Source: CAWGET01 sp963821715 (GTDB lineage Bacteria > Bacteroidota > Ignavibacteria > Ignavibacteriales > Melioribacteraceae). Taken from it: a DNA stretch of 64,000 bases. The stretch is taken from positions 248,001 through 312,000 of the forward strand of contig CAWGET010000001.1 in assembly GCA_963821715.1 (NCBI GenBank). The letters are read 5' to 3'. Below the pieces are notes generated by a model. That model made no database searches. It had not been told where the DNA came from and saw only the letters and a program-made list of their open reading frames with translations. A program made the translations under genes and the position numbers. Of the stretch, positions 1 through 7,427 are shown in pieces (the stretch's first letter is position 1; each line of letters starts with the position of its first letter).

Positions 1-181
1 TATGACAATAGTGGATGTTTCAAGAATACCTGAAACCAAAAAGGGGGATGAAGTAGTTATAATTGGGAAACAAGGTGAACTTTCAATTTCCGTAGCATCG
101 TTCGGAGAAATGAGTGATCAGATGAATTATGAATTGCTGACGAGGTTGCCGGTTTCAATTCCCCGCGTTATTGTTGAATAA
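1..181 (+). CDS. alr: Alanine racemase, C-terminal fragment (5' end outside window)
   Basis: The frame is open from base 2 to a TAA at 179-181, giving 59 residues. They match the C-terminal beta-domain end of alanine racemase: a start like MTIVDVSRIP, then KKGDEVVIIGKQG, then NYELLTRL and a terminal IPRV. In the family this region follows the catalytic tyrosine domain and contributes to the dimer active site that makes D-alanine for peptidoglycan. The ATG at base 2 is probably internal, because this is where a conserved Met-x-x-x-Asp-Val segment sits in full-length enzymes. A second, complete alr lies at 47460-48572, so the genome would have two copies. The fragment is too short to exclude a diverged paralogue with another role. 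Confidence 0.7.
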   Translation, partial: MTIVDVSRIPETKKGDEVVIIGKQGELSISVASFGEMSDQMNYELLTRLPVSIPRVIVE

Positions 182-300
182 AAAACATAAGCAAAATTAA
201 AATATAGTTTGCCCTTTTTTGTCTCACGTTTCGCTCTTTCCAGGGAATGAATCATTTCTTATATTCATGCATCATACCAGATAAAAAACAGAGGGAAAAA

Positions 301-687
301 ATGAGTTATTACAAAGCAAAGAAAGTTAGTTATAATTTTGACGAAGCCATTGAAAAAGTAACGAGCGAATTAAAAGAAGAGGGGTTTGGAATTTTAACTG
401 AGATTGATGTTAAAGAAACCTTAAAGAAAAAACTTGATGTAGATTTCAGGAAATACAAAATTCTCGGCGCCTGCAATCCGCCTTACGCTCATAAAGCACT
501 CCAGGCGGAAGATAAAATTGGAACTATGCTGCCGTGTAATGTTATAGTTCAGGAAACAGATGACGGAAAAGTGGAGGTTGCTGCTGTTAATCCGATGGAA
601 TCCATGAAAGCTGTTCAAAACGATCAGCTTGGCGAAATCGCGACGGAAATCACAAATAGACTAAACAGAGTAATTGATAAATTGTAA
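301..687 (+). CDS. DUF302 domain protein
   Basis: This 128-residue protein starts MSYYKAKKVS. I chose the ATG at 301 because a GAGGG Shine-Dalgarno-like sequence lies just upstream. The frame extends back to an ATG at 247, but those 18 extra residues do not resemble the family. The body has the DUF302 pattern: an N-terminal beta strand, a helix (DEAIEKVTSELKEEGFGIL), a hydrophobic core, the segment YKILGACNPPYAHKAL, then LPCNVIVQE and a final helix. DUF302 proteins are small cytosolic or periplasmic proteins without a defined biochemical role. Some are found near redox or metal-stress genes. A strong terminator follows at 699-731, so the gene looks monocistronic. Confidence 0.85.
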   Translation: MSYYKAKKVSYNFDEAIEKVTSELKEEGFGILTEIDVKETLKKKLDVDFRKYKILGACNPPYAHKALQAEDKIGTMLPCNVIVQETDDGKVEVAAVNPMESMKAVQNDQLGEIATEITNRLNRVIDKL

Positions 688-698
688 TCAATTATTTT

Positions 699-731
699 GG
701 AGACGTTCTTTGGGACGTCTCCTTTTTCTTT
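699..731 (+). terminator. Rho-independent terminator after the DUF302 gene
   Basis: A perfect 8-bp stem GGAGACGT / ACGTCTCC (699-706 and 715-722) encloses an 8-base loop and is followed by TTTTTCTTT. It sits 12 bases after the DUF302 stop codon. The stem shares its GAGACG core with hairpins at 39225-39246 and 63867-63892. Confidence 0.85.
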
Positions 732-749
732 AAAGTCATCTCGATTGTA

Positions 750-784
750 TCGGCGTTGTTGCCTTAACAAGGCGGGACATCTCA
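750..784 (+). repeat. Left copy of an imperfect direct repeat flanking the toxin-antitoxin genes
   Basis: These 35 bases (TCGGCGTTGTTGCC... to ...GGACATCTCA) match 29 of 35 positions at 1518-1552. The copy contains a small hairpin, GCCTT-AAC-AAGGC. The repeats bracket the toxin-antitoxin pair at 901-1385. Confidence 0.6.
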
Positions 785-900
785 CATCTGTTTTTAGCAT
801 CTCTCAATCTAGTTACACCTTTGATGTTTAATGGTTCTTGTTTGTTGAATTTAATTTTTCGCCTTTATTTTGTATTTTAAATAAACACTTGAGGATTAGA

Positions 901-1119
901 ATGACAAAGTTGTTAGAGGAAGCTTTTCAAAAAGCTTCGCATTTATCGGATATTGAGCAAAATGCTTTAGCAAGATGGTTGCTTGAAGAGTTGGAGTCAG
1001 AGAAAAAATGGGATAAAGTTTTTTCCGATTCGGAAGATGTTTTAAATAATCTGGCTAAGGAAGCCAAAGAAGATTATGACAAAGGAAAAACAATAAAATT
1101 AAATTTAAATAAACTTTGA
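901..1119 (+). CDS. Antitoxin of a type II toxin-antitoxin pair
   Basis: This 72-residue acidic helical protein starts MTKLLEEAFQKASHLS. The ATG at 901 is preceded by TTGAGGATTAG, a good ribosome-binding site. An upstream extension of the frame to 838 has no such site. The layout fits small antitoxins of RelE/ParE-type systems: an N-terminal helix with LSDIEQNALARWLLEELESEKKW, then an acidic tail with DVLNNLAKEAKEDYDKGKT that resembles toxin-wrapping segments. The stop codon TGA overlaps the TTG start of the toxin, so the two are translationally coupled. The protein would neutralise the downstream toxin and probably repress its own promoter. The exact antitoxin family is not clear to me. Confidence 0.75.
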   Translation: MTKLLEEAFQKASHLSDIEQNALARWLLEELESEKKWDKVFSDSEDVLNNLAKEAKEDYDKGKTIKLNLNKL

Positions 1120-1385
1120 AATCTTCTACAACCGATAGATTCTGGAAAACCTACTCTACTTTACCGGAATCAATAAGAAAGAGAGCAAAAGAAGCCTACA
1201 AATTATTTTCTGAAAATCCTTCTCATCCCAGTCTTTTTTTTAAGCGGATACATTCAAACCGCCCAATATATTCTATTAGGATTTCAAATAATTATCGAGC
1301 GTTAGGTTTGGTTGAGGAGAAAGAAGTAGTTTGGTTTTGGATTGGGTCGCATGCTGATTATGAAAAATTGATAAGTAAGAATTAA
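1116..1385 (+). CDS. RelE/ParE-superfamily toxin
   Basis: This 89-residue basic protein starts at a TTG codon whose last two bases begin the antitoxin stop. It has the RelE/ParE fold order: helix-rich N-terminus (FWKTYSTLPESIRKRAKEAYKLF), then beta strands with HPSLFFKRIHSNRPIYSIRIS, then NNYRALGLVEEKEVVWFWIGSHADYEKLI. The NYRAL and IGSHADYEKL segments are typical of this superfamily. Members either cleave mRNA on the ribosome (RelE, HigB) or inhibit gyrase (ParE). Which applies cannot be decided here. Overlap with the antitoxin gene indicates one transcript. Confidence 0.8.
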   Translation: MKSSTTDRFWKTYSTLPESIRKRAKEAYKLFSENPSHPSLFFKRIHSNRPIYSIRISNNYRALGLVEEKEVVWFWIGSHADYEKLISKN

Positions 1386-1394
1386 TTTTTTAGC

Positions 1395-1440
1395 ATTTGA
1401 CAACATTTGACATTTGACATTCTGACATTTGACACTTGAC
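1395..1440 (+). repeat. Short iterated ATTTGACA-type motif
   Basis: Just after the toxin stop codon, variants of ATTTGACA recur about five times in 46 bases, with some units imperfect (CTGACATT, CACTTGAC). The unit length is irregular (about 7-12 bases), so this is a degenerate tandem repeat rather than a CRISPR. It may be a slippage tract. Confidence 0.6.
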
Positions 1441-1517
1441 CAAAAACTATAGAACGTAGATGATGCTGATTAAACTGTCAGATTAATTTTTCGCTTCTAA
1501 CTTTCGTCTCTTTTGTC

Positions 1518-1552
1518 TCGGTGTAGTTGCCTTTACGAAGCCGGACATCTCA
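1518..1552 (+). repeat. Right copy of the direct repeat flanking the toxin-antitoxin genes
   Basis: The copy reads TCGGTGTAGTTGCC... to ...GGACATCTCA and differs from 750-784 at six positions. It is in direct orientation, 768 bases downstream of the first copy. Confidence 0.6.
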
Positions 1553-1774
1553 AGACTCACATCTCACACATAATATGTCTGGCGACTAGCCTGTAGCGTC
1601 TCGCCCCTTAACCAAACTTTTAAACTTTTCTTTCTAAAATTTTTTCAGATATCTAACTAAATCGTTATCTTATAACTTTGTGTATTTTTAGACGAAAATT
1701 TCACAATAATAGAAACATTTTAAAATGCAGTTTGTAAAACTATTCGATCTAAATCTGAATTAAAGGAGCGAAAA

Positions 1775-2758
1775 TTGGAAATTACAGAGTTGAATGAAAA
1801 GATCAAAAAGGAAAGCGAATTTATTGACGTTCTGTTCGGGGAGATGGGAAAAGTTATTGTCGGGCAGAAGGAAATGGTTGAACGCCTTATAGTAGGACTT
1901 CTCGGAAACGGTCACATCCTGCTTGAAGGAGTACCCGGCCTTGCAAAAACCCTGGCTATTAAATCTTTAGCTTCCGCTATGAAAGCGAAATTTCAAAGGA
2001 TCCAGTTCACTCCGGATCTTTTACCTGCCGATCTTGTAGGAACAATGATATACAATCAGAAAGACGGACAGTTCTCAATCAAAAAGGGACCTATCTTTGC
2101 CAATTTTATTTTGGCTGATGAGATAAACCGGGCGCCGGCAAAAGTGCAAAGCGCTCTGCTCGAAGGAATGCAGGAACGCCAAGTTACTATTGGTCAGACT
2201 ACATTTCCGTTAGAAGAACCATTTCTAGTTTTAGCCACTCAAAACCCGATTGAGCAGGAGGGAACCTATCCGCTGCCTGAAGCGCAGGTTGACCGCTTTA
2301 TGCTTAAGGTGAAAATTTCTTACCCGACCCGGGAAGAAGAACTGAAAATTATGAAGCAGAATGTAAATGAACTTCCCCAAAAGATTCAGCCGGTTGTTTC
2401 TCCCGAACAAATTTTAAATGCGAGAAATCTAATCCACGATATTTATGTGGACGAAAAGATTGAGCAGTATATTTTGGATATTGTATTCGCCACTCGTTCT
2501 CCTAAAGATTTCGGTCTCGATAATTTATCTCCGTTAATTAATTACGGCGGATCGCCGAGAGCGACAATTTATTTGGCTATGGGAGCGCGTGCGATGGCGT
2601 TTATTAAAAGACGCGGTTATGTAATCCCCGAAGATGTGAGAGCAGTTTGTATGGATGTTATGAGACACAGAATTGCAGTTACTTACGAAGCCGAAGCTGA
2701 AGAAATAAATTCCGAAACTATCATCAACGAAATTTTAAATAAAATTGAAGTGCCGTAG
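1775..2758 (+). CDS. MoxR-family AAA+ ATPase of the bat operon
   Basis: This 327-residue protein starts at TTG with AAAGGAG seven bases upstream. It has Walker A GVPGLAKT (about 52-59), Walker B FILADE (111-116) followed by INRAPAKVQSALLEGMQE, and sensor 1 LATQNP (153-158) leading into the family motif EGTYPLPEAQVDRF. MoxR ATPases are cytosolic chaperone-like motors that work with VWA-domain proteins to mature or activate envelope or redox complexes. Here the gene opens a tightly spaced operon with DUF58 and VWA proteins, the standard partners. The six-base gap to the next gene supports co-transcription. The physiological substrate of the Bat system is unknown. Confidence 0.95.
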   Translation: MEITELNEKIKKESEFIDVLFGEMGKVIVGQKEMVERLIVGLLGNGHILLEGVPGLAKTLAIKSLASAMKAKFQRIQFTPDLLPADLVGTMIYNQKDGQFSIKKGPIFANFILADEINRAPAKVQSALLEGMQERQVTIGQTTFPLEEPFLVLATQNPIEQEGTYPLPEAQVDRFMLKVKISYPTREEELKIMKQNVNELPQKIQPVVSPEQILNARNLIHDIYVDEKIEQYILDIVFATRSPKDFGLDNLSPLINYGGSPRATIYLAMGARAMAFIKRRGYVIPEDVRAVCMDVMRHRIAVTYEAEAEEINSETIINEILNKIEVP

Positions 2759-2764
2759 AAAGCT

Positions 2765-3640
2765 ATGCTTACTCGAGAATTATTAAAACAGGTAAGACAG
2801 ATTGAGATAAAAACCCGCGGACTTGTGAATGAAGTTTTCTCCGGGGAGTACCATTCGGTTTTTAAAGGCCGCGGAATGGAATTTTCCGAAGTTCGCGAAT
2901 ACGAGCCGGGCGATGACATCCGTAGTATCGACTGGAACGTGACTGCGCGGTTCGGTCATCCTTACGTTAAAATTTTTGAAGAAGAACGCGAACTTACGGT
3001 TATGCTTTTGATAGATATGAGCGGCTCCTTAATTTTCGGCAGCGTCGAGAAAACCAAGCAGCAGATTGCCGCGGAGTTGAGCGCTATCCTCGCGTTTTCC
3101 GCTATGAAGAATAATGATAAGGTTGGTTTGATATTATTTACAGATTCGATTGAAAAATTCGTTCCGCCGCGAAAAGGGAAGAGTCATATTCTGCGCATAA
3201 TTCGCGAAGTTTTATCATTTGAACCACGTGGAAACAAAACTGATCTTAAAGGAGCGCTGGAGTATTTTAATCATATCATTAAAAAGAAAAGCATTGTGTT
3301 TTTACTTTCGGATTTTTTTGATTCCGGATACGAAAAAATTCTTAAGATCGTAGGCAAGAAGCACGATTTAATCGGAATGGTAATTAACGATCCGCGAGAG
3401 AATGATTTGCCCGAAGCCGGTTTGATCAAATTCCGCGATGCTGAAACAGGCGAGATTCGATACTTAAACACAAGCGACAAAGATGTTCAGCAATGGTTCA
3501 ATAATAATTTAAATGAATATACTCAAAGCAGAAAATCACTTTTCCGATCATCGCGGCTCGATTCGGTAGAAATAATTACCGGTGATTCATACATTAAGCC
3601 GCTTGTTGATTTTTTCAAGCTTAGAGAGAAACGATGGTAA
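2765..3640 (+). CDS. DUF58 protein (VWA-like MoxR partner)
   Basis: This 291-residue protein carries the DUF58 signature at about residues 33-75: GRGMEFSEVREYEPGDDIRSIDW, then ARFGHPYVKIFEEERE. A VWA-like fold follows, with DMSGS (84-88) matching the metal-ion-dependent adhesion site DxSxS. There is no signal peptide, so it is probably cytosolic. DUF58 proteins always travel with MoxR ATPases and are thought to link the motor to its VWA clients. The last seven bases overlap the start of the next gene, indicating translational coupling. Confidence 0.93.
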   Translation: MLTRELLKQVRQIEIKTRGLVNEVFSGEYHSVFKGRGMEFSEVREYEPGDDIRSIDWNVTARFGHPYVKIFEEERELTVMLLIDMSGSLIFGSVEKTKQQIAAELSAILAFSAMKNNDKVGLILFTDSIEKFVPPRKGKSHILRIIREVLSFEPRGNKTDLKGALEYFNHIIKKKSIVFLLSDFFDSGYEKILKIVGKKHDLIGMVINDPRENDLPEAGLIKFRDAETGEIRYLNTSDKDVQQWFNNNLNEYTQSRKSLFRSSRLDSVEIITGDSYIKPLVDFFKLREKRW

Positions 3641-4590
3641 ATAAGTTGAAATATTTTTTAGCGATTTTATTTTTTGCGGGAACGCTTTCAGCGCAAAATA
3701 TATCTGTAACTGCTGTAACAGATTCCGCAAATTATTTGATCGGTGATTATATTAATTATCGTCTGGTAGTGCGGTCTTCCTCCGATTTAAAAATTTCCGT
3801 TCCCCAAATTCCTGATTCCCTAAATAATCTGGAACTGATACAACAAGGTGAGATTATTGAGGACGAAGATGGAAGTGAAAAGATTCGTGTTTATAATTAT
3901 ATTTTTTCAGTTTACGATTCCGCCGATGTAATCATTCCGCCAATTACGGTAACATACAACGCCTCCGGAGCATCGCAGTCGGGAACTATTCAGAGTAATC
4001 CCGTGCAAATCACAGTACATTCTTTAGCAGTTGATCCTGAAGGGGAAATAAGAGATATAAAAGAGCCGATGAAAATTTCGCTGAACTGGCTTCTGATTTT
4101 ATGGATTGCGCTTATTGTACTGATTTTATTACTCGTAGGCTATTTGCTGTATAAATACTTCAAACAAAAAAATGTTGAAGAGATCCCGGAAAGAAGAACA
4201 GCATCCATTCCGGTACACGTTAAAACTTTGTCCCTTTTAGATGAATTAGAGAAGAAAGAACTTTGGCAGAAAGACCGGGTTAAAGAATATCATACGGAAA
4301 TCACTTTTATAATTAGAAATTATTTTGAAAAGAGATTTTATTTTCCTGCGCTCGAATTAACTTCGGGAGAAATTATTTTGATGCTTAGAAGATATATCTC
4401 CGAGCAAAAAGTTATTGATGCTACCGAAAAGTTTTTTGAAAACGCCGACCTTGTAAAGTTTGCGAAATACAACCCTCTCCCGGATGTAAATAAAGAAATG
4501 ATGAAACAGGCTTATGTTATTGTTGAAAAAACGATTCCGGAAGAGCCGCGGGAAACGGAATTAATAGAATCGGAGACCGCAAATGTTTAA
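3634..4590 (+). CDS. BatD-like single-pass membrane protein of the bat operon
   Basis: This 318-residue protein has an N-terminal signal sequence (about 1-20, ending SAQ), a periplasmic beta-rich domain (21-145) that reads like a BatD-type immunoglobulin repeat, one membrane helix (about 151-174, WLLILWIALIVLILLLVGYL) and a cytosolic helical tail (about 180-318). The tail is similar in plan to the C-terminal part of BatD, with LWQKDRVKEYHTEITFIIRNYFEKRFYFPALELTSGEI-type helices. It overlaps both neighbours by 7-8 bases. I infer a shortened BatD relative that anchors the MoxR/VWA complex. No specific family name is certain. Confidence 0.75.
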   Translation: MVNKLKYFLAILFFAGTLSAQNISVTAVTDSANYLIGDYINYRLVVRSSSDLKISVPQIPDSLNNLELIQQGEIIEDEDGSEKIRVYNYIFSVYDSADVIIPPITVTYNASGASQSGTIQSNPVQITVHSLAVDPEGEIRDIKEPMKISLNWLLILWIALIVLILLLVGYLLYKYFKQKNVEEIPERRTASIPVHVKTLSLLDELEKKELWQKDRVKEYHTEITFIIRNYFEKRFYFPALELTSGEIILMLRRYISEQKVIDATEKFFENADLVKFAKYNPLPDVNKEMMKQAYVIVEKTIPEEPRETELIESETANV

Positions 4591-5578
4591 TAATATTACA
4601 TTCGCTTATCCATACTTCTTATACTTTCTTTTGATTATTCCATTGATGATAATCTGGTATTGGAAAAGAGGGAAAAACAAAACTCCAGATTTAACTTATT
4701 CATCGCTTAAAATATTTAAAGGATTAAAGCCATCCTTAAAAGAAAGATTAAGATTCCTGCCGATTGTATTACGATCGATCGCAACGGCATTGTTGATTGT
4801 TGCCCTTGCGCGTCCGCAGACTTTTGCCACGGGCGAAGACGTATACACCGAAGGAATTGATATTGCCGTATTGCTGGATATTTCAGGAAGTATGCTCGCT
4901 GAGGATTTGAAGCCGAACCGGCTGGAAGCCGCGAAGGATGAAATAGATCAATTTATTGCCGGAAGAACTTCAGATAAGATCGGACTTGTGGTTTTTGCGA
5001 GTCAGAGTTTTACACAATGTCCCATGACGATTGACTATTCCGTGCTGAGGAATTTACTAGGTGATATAGAAAGCGGAATGATTGAGGACGGAACTGCAAT
5101 AGGAACTGCGATAGCGAACGGAGTTAACCGGTTAAAAGACAGCGATGCAAAAAGTAAAGTAATAATATTATTGACTGACGGTGTGAATAACAGCGGAGAA
5201 ATTGATCCAATAACGGCGGCACAAATTGCGCAAAAATTCGGTATAAGAATTTATACAATTGGAGTCGGATCGCAAGGCGAAGCGCCCTATCCGTTTCAGA
5301 CTCCATTTGGCATCCGCTACCAAAACGTTCCTGTTGAAATTGACGAAGCCACTCTAGAGCAGGTCGCAGAGTTAACTGACGGAGAATATTTCCGCGCGGA
5401 TAATAATAAAAAACTGGAAGAAATCTATGAGCAGATTGACGCGCTGGAAAAAACAAAGATAGAAGTTACGTCATATCGCCAGGCGAAGGAGTTGTTTTAC
5501 GGCTGGATCGGTTCCGGACTGATTCTTCTTTTTTTGGAAGTTGCAGTTAATAATTTTTACTTGAAAAAATTACCTTAA
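4583..5578 (+). CDS. batA: BatA-like membrane VWA protein
   Basis: This 331-residue protein has two N-terminal membrane helices (about 10-27 and 58-76), a von Willebrand factor A domain (from about 90) and one C-terminal membrane helix (about 306-325). The metal-binding site DISGS is at 99-103, followed by MLAEDLKPNRLEAAK, which is typical of BatA/BatB. Further MIDAS residues lie in the GTAIGTAIANGVNRL and LLTDGVNNSGEI segments. In Bacteroides, BatA belongs to the aerotolerance operon and acts at the inner membrane with BatB. The start overlaps the previous gene by eight bases, and the stop is 13 bases before batB. Confidence 0.92.
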   Translation: MFNNITFAYPYFLYFLLIIPLMIIWYWKRGKNKTPDLTYSSLKIFKGLKPSLKERLRFLPIVLRSIATALLIVALARPQTFATGEDVYTEGIDIAVLLDISGSMLAEDLKPNRLEAAKDEIDQFIAGRTSDKIGLVVFASQSFTQCPMTIDYSVLRNLLGDIESGMIEDGTAIGTAIANGVNRLKDSDAKSKVIILLTDGVNNSGEIDPITAAQIAQKFGIRIYTIGVGSQGEAPYPFQTPFGIRYQNVPVEIDEATLEQVAELTDGEYFRADNNKKLEEIYEQIDALEKTKIEVTSYRQAKELFYGWIGSGLILLFLEVAVNNFYLKKLP

Positions 5579-5591
5579 GGCTTATTGATTT

Positions 5592-6629
5592 ATGTTTAGA
5601 TTTGCGAACCCTGAATATTTTTATATACTCTACTTTCTGCCGGTTATTGCGGTTGGATATTGGCTTATACAGAAAAGGCAGAAAAAGCTACTTAAAAATT
5701 TTGCGAACAGTAAACTGCACAATGTTCTGTTCCCGCAAAGGAGCGGAGTTAAGCCTTACATTAAATTTTCGGTTGTAATTATCGCTGCGGCACTTTTAGT
5801 CTTCGCTTTGGCAAATCCGCAAGTAGGCGCAAAAGTTGAGGAAGTGAAGCAAGTAGGAATCGATGTTTATATTTTACTTGACGTTTCGTTAAGTATGAAA
5901 GCAGAAGACATAAAACCAAGTCGGCTTGATAAAGCCAAGTACCAGATCGCAAGACTGGTACAAAGATTGAAGGGGGACAGGATTGGTTTGATCGTTTTTT
6001 CCGGCGACGCATTTGTGCAGTTCCCATTGACGACTGATTATTCTGCCGCGAATTTATTTTTATCTGCTGTTGATGTAAATTCGGTTCCGCAGCCTGGAAC
6101 TGCTATCGGTCCCGCAATAGATTTAGCGGTTAACTCTTTTAAAGGAGAAGAAGAAACTCGTAAAGCGATTATTGTAATTACCGACGGAGAAGATCACGAA
6201 GGAGAAATTGAAAGCGTCGTTGATGAAGCAATAGAAAAAGGAATTCAAATCTATGCAATCGGACTCGGGTCTCCGTCAGGAGTTCCTATTCCCGTATACA
6301 ATGGCAGCGGACAAAGAACCGGTTATAAAAAAGACAATCAGGGAAATGTTGTTTTAACTAAACTGGATGAATCTACGCTTAAAGAAATAACAAAAAAAGG
6401 AAACGGAAAATATTACAGAGGCTCTAACACTGAAGACGAGCTCGACCTTATTTACCGGGATCTTTCTCAGTTGGATAAAACCGAATATGGCGCAACCAGA
6501 ATTACAGACTATGAAGACAGGTATTACTGGTTTCTGATTCCGGCATTAATTTTACTGATTGTAGAGTTTTTTATTTCACAAAAAAAATCTAAATTTTTTG
6601 TTTCATTCGAAAATAAAATGAACGATTAA
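5592..6629 (+). CDS. batB: BatB-like membrane VWA protein
   Basis: This 345-residue protein is a paralogue of the preceding BatA with the same plan: two N-terminal membrane helices (about 10-26 and 59-76), a VWA domain and a C-terminal helix (about 312-330). The MIDAS motif is DVSLS (97-101), followed by MKAEDIKPSRLDKAKYQIA. Other MIDAS segments are PGTAIGPAIDLAVNSF and VITDGEDHEGEI. BatA and BatB probably arose by duplication and may form a hetero-complex. A 66-base gap separates it from batC, the largest inside this operon, so an internal promoter is possible. Confidence 0.92.
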   Translation: MFRFANPEYFYILYFLPVIAVGYWLIQKRQKKLLKNFANSKLHNVLFPQRSGVKPYIKFSVVIIAAALLVFALANPQVGAKVEEVKQVGIDVYILLDVSLSMKAEDIKPSRLDKAKYQIARLVQRLKGDRIGLIVFSGDAFVQFPLTTDYSAANLFLSAVDVNSVPQPGTAIGPAIDLAVNSFKGEEETRKAIIVITDGEDHEGEIESVVDEAIEKGIQIYAIGLGSPSGVPIPVYNGSGQRTGYKKDNQGNVVLTKLDESTLKEITKKGNGKYYRGSNTEDELDLIYRDLSQLDKTEYGATRITDYEDRYYWFLIPALILLIVEFFISQKKSKFFVSFENKMND

Positions 6630-6695
6630 AGGCTTTAAAATAAAAAACATAAATAGTTTGGATCCTATAAATCCGGGTGATAATAAAAATAAATT

Positions 6696-7427
6696 ATGAA
6701 ATTATATAAAATAAATATTTTACTTACGTTTCTTTTGATCTTTGCCGCTTCATCAATTACGGCACAAAGCGTACGCGGTTTAATAAACGACGGTGTTGAG
6801 GATTACAAAAACGATAATTTTTCCGAATCTGAAATAAAATTCAGAAAGAGTATTGAGAAGGAAGAAAAGTTCGAAGGTTTTTTTAACCTTGGAGACGCGC
6901 TTTACAAACAGGAACGTTACGACGAAGCATTGACCGAATTTCAGGCATCTCTAGAAAAAACAGAAAATCCTGTAAACTTATCGCAGACTTATTATAACTC
7001 CGGAAACACGTTTTTAAAAGCTCAGAAATTGGATGAAAGTATTGCTGCCTATAAAAACGCATTAAAGCTAAATCCTTCCGATATGGAAGCGAAATACAAT
7101 TTATCGTATGCATTAAAGCTGCGAAACCAGCAGCAGAATAATCAGCAGAATCAGCAGCAACAGCAGGATAATAAAAACAACGGCGATAAGAATAAAGATC
7201 AGCAGCAAAATAAAGAGCAGCAGGACGATCAGAAAAAAGAACAGGATAAAAAAGAAGAGAAAGATAATAACGAACAGCAGAAACAGGAACAGAAAAAAGA
7301 ACAGGAAGAAATTTCTAAGGACGAAGCTCAAAGAATTTTGGAAGCGCTTAAAAATAATGAAGCCGAACTTCAGAAAAAATTAAGACAGAAAAAGGGACAG
7401 AAAGTTACAAGGGAAAAAGATTGGTAA
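6696..7427 (+). CDS. batC: BatC-like TPR protein with a Gln/Lys/Asn-rich tail
   Basis: This 243-residue exported protein has a signal sequence ending ITAQ (about 1-24) and three TPR-like units (about 25-140), including YYNSGNTFLKAQKLDESIAAYKNALKLNP. A very low-complexity tail (about 144-206) is built mainly of Gln, Asn, Lys, Asp and Glu. The last 35 residues return to an ordinary helix (ISKDEAQRILEALKNNEAELQ). TPR proteins mediate protein contacts, and BatC is proposed to assemble with BatA/BatB/BatD in the envelope. The stop overlaps the TTG start of batD by seven bases. The charged repeat tract may vary in length between strains. Confidence 0.9.
   Translation: MKLYKINILLTFLLIFAASSITAQSVRGLINDGVEDYKNDNFSESEIKFRKSIEKEEKFEGFFNLGDALYKQERYDEALTEFQASLEKTENPVNLSQTYYNSGNTFLKAQKLDESIAAYKNALKLNPSDMEAKYNLSYALKLRNQQQNNQQNQQQQQDNKNNGDKNKDQQQNKEQQDDQKKEQDKKEEKDNNEQQKQEQKKEQEEISKDEAQRILEALKNNEAELQKKLRQKKGQKVTREKDW

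Larger units (their letters stand above)
1386..1774. other. 389-base intergenic stretch before the bat operon
   Basis: No gene is supported here. The stretch holds a short iterated motif (1395-1440), the right copy of the toxin-antitoxin-flanking repeat (1518-1552), a pyrimidine-rich segment and the leader of the moxR gene. An element TAACTTTG at 1673-1680 resembles the Bacteroidota -7 box TAnnTTTG. I see no TTG at the expected upstream distance, so I do not call a promoter. Confidence 0.5.

Noticed and set aside
247..300. 18-codon upstream extension of the DUF302 gene
   Set aside because: A better ribosome-binding site lies before the ATG at 301, and the extension does not match the family.
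1395..1440. Possible CRISPR-like repeat
   Set aside because: Units are 7-12 bases, irregular, with no spacers of constant length and no cas genes nearby.
7113..7331. 72-codon minus-strand open frame rich in Leu and Phe
   Set aside because: It is the antisense of the Gln/Lys/Asn-rich tail of batC and has no plausible start signal.
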